A stretch of DNA of 64,000 nt, taken from the NCBI GenBank assembly GCA_021613375.1, contig CM038703.1:24044194-24108193 (forward strand), in the 5' to 3' direction. The position numbers and the translations under genes are program-made. How positions within the stretch are numbered: the first letter of the stretch is position 1; each line of letters starts with the position of its first letter. Shown here one piece after another: positions 42,101 to 53,880 of the stretch. Source of the DNA: Megaleporinus macrocephalus. Lineage: Eukaryota; Chordata; Actinopteri; Characiformes; Anostomidae. The notes under the pieces are model-generated. The model saw nothing but the letters and a program-made list of their open reading frames with translations, had not been told where the DNA came from and ran no database searches.

Positions 42101-45100
42101 AATGCCATCTGTTGACAAATTAAACCTTGGCAATCATTGGACCTTCCAGCAATGATCCCAAGCACACCTCCAAGTCAACCAAAGCTTGGTTGAGAAAAAG
42201 ATCCTGGAATGTCCTGAAGTGGCCTTCTCAGTCCCCAGATCTAAACCCGACTGAAAATCTTTGGTGGGATTTAAAGAAGGCAGTTGCAGCACTGAAGCCA
42301 TCAAACATCACTGAACTAGAGGATTTTGCAAGTGAAGAATGGACAAATATTCCAATTGAGAGGTGTAAGAAGCTTGTTAGTACTTACCGAAAAGAAGTTA
42401 GAAGTTATAAAAGCTAGAGGATGCTCCCTTAAGTATTAAAGCAGGGGGTTGAATAATAGTGCACGTGCACATGTGTTCAAAGAGTTATATTTTTAATTTG
42501 AACTTCAAAATAACTCAAATATGTACTAATAAATACCGTTTGTTGTTTAATGAGTTTTTTTTGTTACTCTCTTTCATCCACAGTTAAAAAAAGATAAAAT
42601 ATGAATCTCAATGTGAAAATGTGCGTATTAATCCAAGTTTTCAACCTGATGTATGAACAGGCATGTCAGTGTGTAACAGCCTATATGTCAAATTCATATA
42701 CATTTTATATATTACGCCTGCGCGGTATATAGGAAAAGAACATAGATTTGGCTTCTCTCTCTCTTATTTTTCTCCTTCCCTTACTCTCTCTGTTTCTTTC
42801 ACTTTCTCTCAGTGGAGCATGTGTGGTACCTTTGCTGTTGCCTAGGAAACTGATCGGCTGGGTGCTGTTGGAGATTTTGGTGACTGCGATGAGCACATCC
42901 TCCACTCCATTACCATCCACATCCCATAATGCCAGAGGAGGTGACGTTACACCTGGGAAGAGCCACAGTCAAATGTTACAGAATATAATAATAGTTTACT
43001 AGGTTTCACTGTGCAGGTCTTTAATCTAAAGATTATCATTCTGAATTCTGTAATGGCTGTTTATAGTAGAAACCAAAGCATGTGAACCTGATCATTCCAG
43101 CTTTTAAGAAGTATGCTGTTTACTCCTGTCGTTGTAAAAGAGAACACAACCATCTTTCAAGCATTAAATGAAAGACTACAGGACTTTCTAACTTTAACCA
43201 TATAAAAAGCATAAGAAATCATCTGAAAGCTTTACAGCATTAATTTTAATGTGCTAGAGGTAAAATCAGAATCTTAATAACACTGGCTCAGCATGTTGTC
43301 ATTTACATGTGATAAAACAATAATTCTAATCAAATCCAACTTTTTTATACTAATGATACAATCTTAAGCTAACATTGATACCAGGTGTACACTATTTGGT
43401 TAATCAATAAAATATTAGCAGCCAAGTCTTGAACTTTGAACAATTGCTATTTTACAATTTGTTCAAAGTTCAAGTCTGCTCAATCTCAGTCAACATTTAC
43501 AGTCATGACACCTTTTTATGTGCATCCACAGCACAAACCAGCAAAAAACTACAGCCAGCTAGTTAGATAATTTTTAGTGTTGAAATTATACCATGGAAGC
43601 ATAATGTTATTATAATGTATGTATTATAACAACATAACAGCTTCTGGCTATTTTGAATACACAGCTCCTTCATAGCCTGTACAATAAACAATAATTTGTG
43701 CTGAGAAAATGAGTACAAAACATGACTAACTGTTAATAAATTACACTTCATGCACAAATATTTCACAGACCTAAGCCAGCGTCATTCTATATTGTTATAT
43801 CCTACATGTCACTACATCCTCTGAATTATGAAGTCATTGGTCTACTGGTCTTCATTAATTTAGGACACATATAGGACTCTCTAGTGAGCGCCCTCTAGTG
43901 TCTGGTCAATCTGGATGACACTTATTGAGAGTTCTCCTCAATAGAAACTCTCACAGGAGTAAAATCAGTATTACCTTATATAAATATAATCACTGTTGAT
44001 ACTGTCATGCTCAGTCTACTTACCTCCCACATCCCCTAGCTGGGTCTCCCACTGCGGGTGGTGTTGTAGCGCACCCTGTCTGCAGGGTACCAGGAATGCA
44101 CACAGCAGCACAGTCAATGTGGCACAGGCAAGGGGCAGAAGAAAAGCTGCAGTTCGGACGGTCCCTCGCACCCTAGCCTTTTTACCCTCCGGATCCCCTA
44201 CCTGCCCTGGTCCTGTCCCTCCTCCTGTCCCATCCTGCCTCAACCCTCCTCCTATCCCTCGCCTTCCCCTCTCTTCTTCTGCCTCCTCCAGCTCCTCCTC
44301 CTCCCCAAGCCTTGTCCTGCTGCCTCGTGGGTCTGTTGCCCCTGGCCCCAGGCAACCAGCTCGACCCAGCCCGTTGCGGGGATAATTAAGCACCAAGTCA
44401 TCTTCCTCACTGTCATCTTCACTGTCCGCCTGTGTCAGGGGGTCATACTCACCCAGCTCGGAGCCCTTCTTACCTAAAATCACCCATACAGGGTAAACAA
44501 ACCAGATATTAGCTGAATCTTCTCAATATTAAAAGAACAACACTAACACAGAAAAACATAATCTGGTACATTTTATTTTTGTTCTTTTTTTGTAAGAAAT
44601 CTGGGTTTTGTTAAATCCCCAACAATTTGGAACACTATAGACAATAACATTTATAGACAAGAACAGCAACCTCAAAAGTCAGCAACTTCAGGTCTCAGAA
44701 TCGTTGCACCTCTATTTATGAATGTACACGGCCTAATGATTTTTCAGCAGCTTATATTTTTTTGTGTCCAGGGCCCTGTGGTACCCAAATGATCCTTCTT
44801 AGTAATTTTGGAAATAGCACTTCTCAGGGGCCCATGCTTCCTCATTTTCGATGAAATTTAATAGGAAAAAATCTATGAAATGTTCCCTTGGTCTTGCATT
44901 TCAGGGTTATGTTTCCTTAATTATGCTTTCTTAAAATGAAAAATAATACACCCAAGCGCTGATATATTAACAAATATCATATGTTCAGTAAATGCTAAAT
45001 GCTAAACAAGAGTTGGCATCCATGCTAACAAGGGAACCTCTGAGCGCAACTTCATTTATTATCCATTTTAATAACATCCTCTCATCAATTTGCCTCACAT

Positions 45101-48100
45101 TTTCAATGACAGAAAATCTCCATACCATCTTAGGAATCACTCCATTGCTGTGTTAGCTCAAAAGACCCCTTGCAGCAGTGAGATACTGGGTCAATATAAA
45201 TATAAACGTCAGAAGTAGAACTTGCCACAAATCTTTGCTGTTTGACACAACATCCATTTTATCCATTGCTTAATATTACAGAATTGACATTTGGTTTGCT
45301 TTGTTCAAAATGTACGTCATCTAAACTAAAATGTCTAATGAAGTTATGTACCTGCTACCCTTCCTAGTTAGGCTGAGGGTAACCCAACTAGCAACAAGAA
45401 AAACATGTGCCACTGTTAAACCACATAAAGAAATTATTCATGAAGTTCATGAATGCTACACTTTAAATTCTCCAGCAGTTTGCATAACTGAGGCTATTCT
45501 AGCCAAGGGCAAGAGCACTCATATAGCAAAATCTGCTTTTTGTTAAGCCCTGTATTACCCTGCATATGTTTGCATAAACAAGTATGAAAGTCAACGAGTC
45601 AGAGACCTTTCAGTCAAGGAAATATTATTATTTTAAGGCAAACATTGACATTATTTGACTCTGTTTTCATTTTCCTATAAAAGTAATTTAATTTGTTTAA
45701 TTAGATGTATTTATGAGTTTTTATTCCTAAGGAGAAATAAAAAATGTATGTATATCCTGTTAAATAAAAAATGTGAGTTATTTTATAGTGGGAAATGTCT
45801 TGAATTTATTAGTTTATTTATTCACACATTGTTTTTAATGTTTAAAGTCAACAGGGTACAGCCCCAGTAACTATGCTTAGAACAATAATGCCAGGTTAAT
45901 TTAAACTTATGTAAGCTATCATTACATAACACTTGCTAATGCTGGTTAGGTGCTTGTTTTGTTTTTCAGCTGATAACAGTAGTAACTAAGCTATCTTTAT
46001 TATGTCATGATGAACAGCCGCTTTTAATCATGAGAAACAGCTAGGGAGTAACTTCAGTCTGAATCCCTGAGCCTACATCTAATCCTAAATATAACTGCAA
46101 CTGTCAAAATAAAGGTGCACAGACCTTTCAGAAAACTTGCACAATTAAATGGTTAAGTTGTTTACAGAGGTGGTGACAGGAACAGTCAAATCGTTATTTT
46201 ACAATAGTTTTATTTTGGCCTAAAATATATTTTTAGAATCCATTCATGGCAGAAGGGCCTATGGATGTCCTTATAAGGCAAAATATTTTTTTAGTTCACC
46301 AGTTGTTTACCATAATCGTACAACATGTGTTAGTCCACTGGTGGTTTTAGGTGGTCAATAAAATTATCCATAAAATTATCCAAATGACAGCAAACCAAAT
46401 GACTTTGTTTATATTTCAGACTGAATTATGCAGACATGTTGAAAAATCAGTAGGCTTCCCTTTTAATTGTGTTTCTAAGGCTTAATCAGTAAAATGACAT
46501 CAACTTATGTAAGGAGATAAGCACTTTTTATTGCTATTTGTTACCTGCTTTTTTGTCAACTATTAGTCATTTTTATTTTTTTATTAATTTATCTACCCAT
46601 TATTCCTTTTTTTCTTTTTGCCTGTTGCTCACGAGAGAATACATAAATTGTACACTTTAAGTATTAATCAAAAAAGTATATTAATAGAATTGTTGTTTTA
46701 ATGATTCTATTGAAGCATTTCACTTAAACAGAGTACAGGAACAGGAGGAACAGCAGCTCCTTTCCATTCCTTTCCATGTGTCTCCCAACCAGATATTACA
46801 CTTTCACACATGTTAACTAGATTAGATTGAGTGCTTTTCAAATCTGGGCTTATTGTTCCATTAAGCAGGGAAATTCCTAATCCTTAGAAGTTAGTAATGG
46901 TAAGCCACAAAAACATTTTTATTTTTATTCAAACCCAGACATAGAATCTGTCATTACAATGTTATGCAACTGTGAATTACCACTAAATAGTGTTTAAATA
47001 CAATTACACCACTAATTAGCAAAACAACATTTATAATTCAAGGCTTGTCCTCCCAGCCTTTACCTAAACTACAAAAACTAAAATCAGGGCTGTGACGAGG
47101 CTTGTATTTATGCATAGCTTAGTGTGTTTTGGGTAAATAAGGGGTAAACATGCCTCACTACTGGTTCACTGAAATGTCACATTATTGCTGGACCAGTATA
47201 TCAAGTCATCATTCAGTGATACAAACAGATGGGTTAAATGAAATATTTGTTCACTCAATTTCCACATGTGGCCATACAACTAACTAGTGCATTCATGTAT
47301 ATGTAAAAGATTGTGTATGACACTCTTAGAAATAAGGCACTCCTTACCCCAAAGGTACAAACAATGTAAATGTTCAGTCTCTATGAAGTCTAAATATGGT
47401 GTTTGTGCATATTAAGATCATAATTACATGAGCCTTTTCCATCTCTTTATCCATTAAAATTACACATGCTGATTTATTACTGGGCCTTTAAGACTGTTAT
47501 ATGTAAATGCTGTTCATTCTGTTTGGCTGCATCTCATTCAAAAAGCAGTCTGGCTAAAATACTCCTTATGACTTTAATGTGAATGTGTGAGGATGAATGA
47601 CCGCAGGCTAAATATAGGGATATATGTCAAAGTGTTGGTCTTCGTGATATCAGAAAAAGAATTACTTTAAAATGGATAGTTTTGCAGCTTCATTTACAAA
47701 TAGGGACTAAAAGGTGAATGAGTAAATTATTTTGAAACTTTAATGTTTCAATGCCATGTGTATGTACTACATCAAACTTTCTTATTTCAAAAAAGCTAAG
47801 AACATTAGTGTATAACTGTGTACCTTTAAATTGCATCGTGAAAATGAAAGTTTGACACAATGCATTATTTATTCTCAGTGCACTCCACACATACAAACTA
47901 AGCTGCAAAAACAACCCATTTTGAAGTCTTTTTACATTTCATTAAAAAGCAAATAAAGTAAAAAAAAGTCCCAGCCATTCACACTGAGCATATCAGATTA
48001 GCAATGCCTCATCCCGAGTAGGCTCACACCATGCCTCCAAACTGTATACTGTGTAGATGGCAGAGAAAAACAGAGAAAACTGAAATGTGCTCAGGCTAGA

Positions 48101-49563
48101 TGACTGGGCTAACATAGTTGATAGAGCACAGTGCTAACGCTAGCTAGCATACTATTTGTAGAGTATAATTCAAAGTAAAATCTTTCATTGTAATATTTCA
48201 AATAAAATATTTTTACTTTCAAATGTAGAATATTTCACTGGTAATTTGCTTACTCGGGGACACATATCAGACCATTTAGTGGGTTTATGGCACAAACTTG
48301 ATGTTGGGAGACTGAAGGAGTGTTGTTTGTTTTCCTCCAAAACAGGGCAAGAAGATGTTGCAAGCTGAAGTTTCCAGATTTGTAAATCTAATGTATAAGA
48401 TGTGTTTGAGCCACAACTGCAATTTGAATGAAGCCCAATACAGAAGAACTAATCATAACAGAGTCTACTTACATATCAGTAAAAGAGTGTTTACATATCA
48501 GGCGTGTTTAATTCTAAGGGATATAGGGAGGTTAGAATTTGTCATATAAAAATAAATTTAAACCACAGAAACGTCATATGATGAAAAAAATGCAAGAAAA
48601 TTGCGGTTCATGGGTAATTTTACGCTACATAAACTTCCACATGGAAATTATACCTGTTCCTAATGAAAATACGATTTGAGTACATGTAGTCAAAACTGGT
48701 TGTTAATGTAACATAACTCTTACTATTAACATATAAGAATTGGAATGTGGTACAACTGCATTCCCCTAATAACGGTACCAACTGGATGTACCACACCAGT
48801 GACGAGAGTTTGTACAGTGACATGTAACAGTAAATATAATACAGCATAATTTATAACAACCACGCAATACTGTTAGCACCCACTAACAGATGTTAATAAT
48901 AATTCCAGTAAAAAATAAACAAGACGCTTAATTTATCACTTAGCTGGCGAGTACGCCCAAAGTGACGATAGTACAATGTTACCGGCTCTTCTCCTCCTTT
49001 TGTATGACGCTATTTAGCTTTCAAAAATCGTTCTTAATGAAGTCGACCTTCATACCAAACTACCCAGCTACAGTACTAGCTGTTTCTGCAGTAATTCCTG
49101 CAATTGATCGATGATCATTACGTCTTTTTAACAAAAGTTGCAGTGTTCATGGGTGAAAGGCGACCAAGTGTCCCCGGAATATTTTCCCCGGAATATTTAT
49201 TTTCCTGACATTTGAGAAATACGCATTAACGCAGCTTATGAACGTCGCATGATAGTAATAAGAGAAAACGTGCTGAAATCTTACTGCACTTAATAAAATA
49301 AGGCTCTTACCACACACGGTGCACGAATAACGTCCACCATAAATCTCGAAATATACAACATGAAACACACGATGTAAACCAGCTCCGCACTGTAATAATG
49401 AGCGCCAGCTTAACGGCTATAACGGGGCTGCAGCAGAAACGCGCAAAACAAAAGTAATACCCTCTGTAATTATACGACTACAATAGATACTTGTAATAAA
49501 AAAAATATTTTTACGTTTTGTCTTACCGGGCAGTTTGAGAGCTCTGGACAGCGCCGCTGCCAT
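27888..49563 (-). CDS. fam234b: FAM234B, type II membrane protein with FG-GAP-like ectodomain
   Basis: Coding exons on the minus strand, in order: 49527-49563, 44024-44473, 42830-42952, 39767-39961, 39375-39490, 39131-39281, 37653-37791, 37085-37279, 31050-31128, 30765-30923, 29029-29137, 28547-28770. They total 1977 nt, exactly 659 codons; the stop TGA is the first codon of a 13th exon (27888-27890). Human FAM234B is about 620 residues. The N-terminus (MAAALSRALKLPG, then GEYDPLTQADSEDD) matches the family, followed by a Glu-rich stretch. A single transmembrane helix lies at about residues 119-142. The ectodomain has FG-GAP-like turns (LWDVDGNGVEDVLIA, VGHFNDDGAPDLL) and FLFWAGD. The ATG has a strong context (A at -3, G at +4). 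The intron after 30765 uses a GC donor. The 5-kb first intron (44474-49526) is AT-rich with nothing recognised. Function of the family is poorly known. Confidence 0.93.
32883..34030 (-). pseudogene. LINE ORF2 reverse transcriptase domain fragments
   Basis: The upstream piece (33584-34030) has GIDGIPVELY, SNYRPVSLINAD and QTGFLKGR. The downstream piece (32883-33497) has GTRQGDPLSPLIF, the catalytic YADD box in SLYADDTLI, and GYKVNLSKS. A gap and frameshift at about 33500-33584 separate them. These are the canonical motifs of a non-LTR reverse transcriptase; the copy is non-functional. Confidence 0.88.
34579..35306 (-). pseudogene. LINE ORF2 endonuclease domain fragments
   Basis: Two minus-strand open pieces with an offset around 34920. 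The second has SRIDYILIS and SDHNPI, the conserved C-terminal motifs of the APE-type endonuclease that nicks target DNA in L1-like elements. It is disrupted by a frameshift. Confidence 0.8.
35513..35998 (-). pseudogene. LINE ORF1-like RNA-binding protein fragment
   Basis: A 161-codon open segment on the minus strand contains TAHRILS and RTMVFRLLRYTHRQ, the core block of L1/Tx1 ORF1 (transposase-22 type RNA-binding domain), then LQFFADYS. The 5' part of ORF1 (35999 to about 36400) is broken by stops. Confidence 0.8.
38794..38965. repeat. Degenerate minisatellite, unit about 50 bp
   Basis: About 3.5 imperfect units of the pattern GGTCCTAGAACAAA, ATGTAATGATTAGGACC, GGCAGTC, GGGGGAG. In the fam234b intron 37792-39130. 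Confidence 0.75.
39076..39115. repeat. (GT)n plus run of 21 G
   Basis: About 18 bases of GT repeat run directly into 21 consecutive G (39095-39115). On the fam234b sense strand this is a C21 tract starting 15 bases inside the intron that follows exon 39131-39281. Confidence 0.97.
40290..40480. repeat. Interspersed repeat copy (related to 18225-18550)
   Basis: It contains GTCACTGCAGTGCTGA, ATCAACAACCCAAA and GTGCTCTGTGGGG in the same order as the copy in ndufa6 intron 1. Noncoding; in the fam234b intron 39962-42829. Confidence 0.6.
41265..42470 (+). mobile_element. Tc1/mariner-type transposon, transposase broken
   Basis: Inverted ends ATTATTCAACCCC (41272-41284) and GGGGGTTGAATAAT (about 42444-42458). 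Plus-strand frames between 41705 and 42417 give a Tc1 transposase in order: an N-terminal helix-turn-helix part (SVATIRRALNKRGLHGRTP), NDPKHTSKSTKAWL and WPSQSPDLNPTENLWWDLKK, the last two around the second Asp and the final catalytic residue region. At least two frameshifts separate these parts, so it is a fossil. It is antisense to fam234b, in its intron 39962-42829. Confidence 0.9.
44474..49526 (-). other. fam234b first intron, nothing further recognised
   Basis: About 5 kb of AT-rich sequence between coding exons 1 and 2. I saw no exon, transposase relic or long tandem repeat in it. Confidence 0.5.
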
Positions 49564-49720
49564 GCTGGACAATAACGGGGCCTGTTTACAGAGCGAGGCT
49601 GCAGGCGGCAAGGCATCATGGGAGACGTAGTGCGTATGTTAAAGCTGACGTTTGTAAGCCTTTAGAGGTGTAGCGTGTAGTCTCATGTTTGAACGCAGTA
49701 TATCCATTAAAGCTATGAAC
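49564..49720 (-). promoter_or_regulatory. fam234b 5' UTR/promoter region
   Basis: Sequence immediately upstream of the strong-context ATG on the minus strand is relatively GC-rich with several CpG, unlike the AT-rich surroundings, consistent with a CpG-type promoter. Inferred from position and composition. Confidence 0.4.
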
Positions 49721-52379
49721 AGCAAAGTGAGATCATAGTTGATAGTTGACTTAAAATATTTAGTGACTTTAACTATTACCAACATGTGTATGATGTTTAT
49801 GAGATGTTTAATGTATTTTCACATGTGGAACCTTACTTCTTACTTCTCTTGGACTGAAAGACGAGCTTTGCATGTAGGTTCATTCAAATTAGTTTGTGGT
49901 GAAATGTTGTGACAACAAACATTGAGACATAGTGGGAATTTTCAGCCTCACCTTTTTACTTAGCAAATAGAAAACACAAAGCTATATGAATGACTTACGA
50001 AACAGTGAAGAAAGCATTTATGAAAATGGTAATAAATTTAGTAAATGAGAAATTGCCTACAGCAATGATGTTCACATTCATCTATTGCTTCTACTTTCAG
50101 TTTTGGAAAAAGTTTAGCTCTTATTAGCTACCGCTACATCACGCATAGGTACAGTTAATGCTCTATGCCTCAGCTCCCATCTCTTGTGTCCATCTTTCTT
50201 TCTTACTCTTTAAGCTCTCACTCATATTTCCCCCATGACATTCCTATGCCTGCTCAAAAGAGTGCTTAGAAAATTAATCTAATTAAATAAGAATCTGAAC
50301 AGGTTAAAAGTCATGTTCTCCTCCAGTGGATTGCTGGGTTGGGCTTGTTCACTGTCCTGTTTCGCACAAGTGCCAGTCCTCTATCAGGGCACTGTCCATG
50401 GTGCAGCAGCTTCTCACTGTACCCTGCTCCAGTTGCACAGTCTTCTTCTGGTGTTGCTGTGCAATTAAATACCATCTTTATGCTTTTTAAATTCCTCTCT
50501 ATCAGTGCACTAGAGCAGAAAGACTGATGCAGTGCATGCAACCGCTGCAGAACTAAGCTATCCAAAATCTTCTTGCCGCCTACAGCGTCAGCCATTCCCA
50601 CATCTTTTTATAAGTGTTAGCTTACAGGCCACTGTGCAGAGATGGACCAGTGGAGATTCAACCTCCATAAAAGGCCACTGATGCTGTGGATGCCATGTCC
50701 ACCAGAACAGTGCATGAAACATTTCAGTGCTGATGGAAATGTGGCAGTCTGGCTGCAGTTCTGTCTGCTTCTCCACCCACACCGGCTTCAGCGACTCACT
50801 TCTATACAGCTCTGACTACAGGACTGGTGTCATCTGTGTCATGACGTTACTGACAGAACCTTTTACATTATGTCTTTTTCATGGTGGATCTGCTCTGCAT
50901 TTCACTACCCAGTGCATTACTGTTGCACATGTTCAGTGAAGAAAAACAATGCTTAGACATTAAATAACCATTGACAAATATATCTATATATTTTTACAGT
51001 AATTACAGCTGTGTAAAAATGAATAAAAGGAATATATGATTGAATCATAGTAGTTTATAATGCTATGATTAGTCATCTTAGAAGGAACAGACTGAGATTA
51101 AATGTATAAAATATTCATTTTAAATTAGTAACTGTTTCCAAGATGACCATTTGCTATTCATCCCTCTTCAGTGCTTCTGTTGTGCACAAACTTAGTAATT
51201 CTTATAATGAATATATAAATCACCCAGTAACATGGCTAACTGGAAATACAGGTGAGTGTAAAAGGTACCGCACCCCGCTACTTTCTTGTGCTCTTTAGTA
51301 TAAATTTAAGCATTTTAAAATACCACTTAAGTCCTATCTTTGCATCAATTTCAACTTCAATATGGTTACTTTAATCAACAGTTCAGATAGATCTTACAGT
51401 GCACCCTTAAAAACATATATTTCAAAAGTTCTTCAGTAAAGGCGACAGCTAAATGGGACATTCTACTGAATTTAACCTGCAGTCCTAAGCCAAATAAAAG
51501 GCATAAATAAATAAAAGACAATTGAGTTTATTAGACCTTAGATATTTACAATGATTATGTTATGATCTATGTAATCCCTAGGCATTAAATAAGATATTAA
51601 TTTGCTCAGTTTTGCTCTTAGGCTTTGTTTTCAAAAATATATTTTTAATTTCTGTGACTTTTTTTCCATTTTTATTTAAAAAAATGTCAGTGCCAAAACA
51701 CTTTTGGTCCTTTTTCACCGCATGGTATGGCTTGACTGGACTTGCTTTTGGTACTATGTTCAAGTTTTGTTTTTTGGTAGCTGCTTTATTTTCACTGCAG
51801 ATTTAGTACCCTTTCAAAGTAGCTAGAAAAAAGAAGATTCATAATGATTAAGTTTGGCAAAGGTCTTTGGATTTTTTGATGCTGATAGCTAGCATGTAGC
51901 ATATGTGTTTGGGGTGCAAAAGTTGCTTTTCACTCTTTAACCAATCAGCAGTATGCAGTGTTTTGATATTTGATATTTGCTTGGAACCTCAAAGGAGGTG
52001 ATACCTAAAGTATTACACAATACCAGGTTTGCCTAAAGGAAAACCCAAAAGGCAGGTAGATTCAAGTCGAGCTGAGCCTGTACCATGTAATTATAAAGTG
52101 TCTAAAGGGTTTTATTCAACAGGCCTTATTTTAGCATGCCCCTGCATTTCATGGCCACATGGTAAGCAGTTAGATGCCATTTTAAAGTAAATGTGTTCCA
52201 AGGTCTAAAAATCAGCATGGAACATTAAGAATGGTCAGTACCACAACAGACATTTTTTGCAATTAACTGAACTTTGTGTTTTATTGAACTAAAATCTGAT
52301 TTTATGAGTGTACAACTGGCTAGTGTGTTTGAGTTATGCTTATAAACTAAAATTTAAATGTTCTCAACTTACCAGTTTA
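49721..52379. other. Intergenic region, no supported gene
   Basis: Mostly AT-rich. A less AT-rich block at 50300-50940 has short open frames on both strands, but none resembles a known protein and there is no convincing splice structure. Confidence 0.45.
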
Positions 52380-52990
52380 AAAAAATGATGATCCATAAAT
52401 AGAAAACTGACAATTCAAGGAACCTGTAATGGTACTCAAGCGTGTACAGTAGAGCCCAAAAGTTCATCAAAAGAGTTTCACAGTCAAGGACATTGCTGCT
52501 TGTAAGATACACCCCAATCAACCATTTATAGAATCATCAAGAACTTCAAGGAAAGTGTTTCAATTACAGTGAAGAGGGCTTCAGGGCATTCAAGAAAGTC
52601 AAGCAAGCAAAAGGGTGCAGCTTAGAGATCAATTTAGATATGAACAATGCTTTTTCCAGCATGATGGAGCACTATGTCACAAGACTAAAGTGATAACAAA
52701 GTGGATCGGTGAACAAAACATTGAAATTTTGAAGAAATTTAATCCCACTGAGAACCTGTGGTTTATCCTCAAAACGGCAGAAGTCTTAAATAAGAGTCAA
52801 CAATATAAATATTAAGTCTGTATGTGTTTGTCAATTAAAGGTTAACATGTATGGAATGCTTATAATTGTACTTCATTATATCATATAAACATCTAACAAA
52901 AGGTCCTACAATATCTGAGGGAGCATGTTTTGTAAAAAAAAAAAAAATAATTTGTGCCATTCTCAAAACTTTTGGCAACGACTGTAGTCT
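52380..52990 (+). pseudogene. Tc1-like transposon relic
   Basis: A plus-strand frame at 52615-52815 contains FFQHDGALCHKTKVITKWIG and NPTENLWFILK, the spaced blocks of a Tc1 transposase core, with the sequence between them deleted. The left flank has AGAGCCCAAAAGTT (near 52451) and the right end AAACTTTTGGCAACGACTGT (near 52965), which look like decayed inverted termini. Non-functional. Confidence 0.72.
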
Positions 52991-53589
52991 CCAACAGAGG
53001 ATGAAGCTGTTGTAAGTACTGAAATGGTAGACTGTGAGTTGTTGCTCGCATGACGCTGACCCTACTGTAAGAGGGCAAGTGGTTATTATTGTTTCATTCA
53101 TTTATTATTCATTGTTTATTTTAAAGTTGAAGAATAACAGTTTAAAATATATATAGTTTAAAAATGTGGCTGGGACTTTTGTTAGACAAAAGTCCTTTAT
53201 CCTGGCAAAGTCAGTCACAGACATTGGTGTAGGAAAAAATATTGTCCCACCCAAAACTTAAACCACAGAAAAAGCGGAAACTGTTAAAAAGACTTTTATT
53301 TTAAAAGCGTGTTTTGGCAGCCTTTGCTGTGTTTGTTGTTAGTAACTGGCTCTGGTTCTTAGGTGGTGTGGGTCTTGTGTTGAGGCGCCTGTTCAGAAAT
53401 ATCCTGCAGTCAGCTGCTACACTGACCTGAGCTCTCTCCTCGAGCGTCGGGCACTGAAGTCAGTGATGAGAGTAATAAATAGCAACGACGACAATATGTA
53501 CTGCAATAAACAACTTTTGTATAATGTCTTGTTATGGTAATAGACTAGGAAGGTTTAGGTTAGCTAACTATATTAGCTGTTAGCAAATC

Positions 53590-53880
53590 TTCCAATCTTA
53601 AAGATTTGACAATTTTATTTCCCAAGTCACGGCATGGTATTTTGCAAATGGGGTCTAGCCATGTTCTCCATAAAGCAAACTGAAAAGATAATAGCATAAT
53701 TTAAAATGGGGAAGATCTAGTCCACCCTGCAATTTAGGCCATTGAAAAGTGGAAAGCCGTATCCTTGGTCTTGTGGCATTCTAAATGAAATTAGTACATT
53801 CCATGTCTAGCTGGTGGAGGAAGTGGGATCATCGAAAATAAGAAAAACCCCAGAGGAAGAATATTCATTTTGAGCTGCAG
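53590..53880 (-). mobile_element. L1-type LINE ORF2 fragment
   Basis: On the minus strand the segment reads, with frame breaks, LKMNILPL, then a proline-rich PLPPP-like stretch, then RIRLSTFQWPKLQGGLDLP and HFKLCYY. This is the order of blocks downstream of the reverse transcriptase in L1/Tx1 ORF2, and the same region as about 32700-32960 of the intronic LINE, but from a different subfamily. It abuts the tandem array exactly. Confidence 0.78.

Noticed and set aside
50311..50601. 96-codon minus-strand frame in a less AT-rich block
   Set aside because: No resemblance to a known protein, no splice context and no conserved-looking motif; a chance ORF or unknown repeat is as likely.
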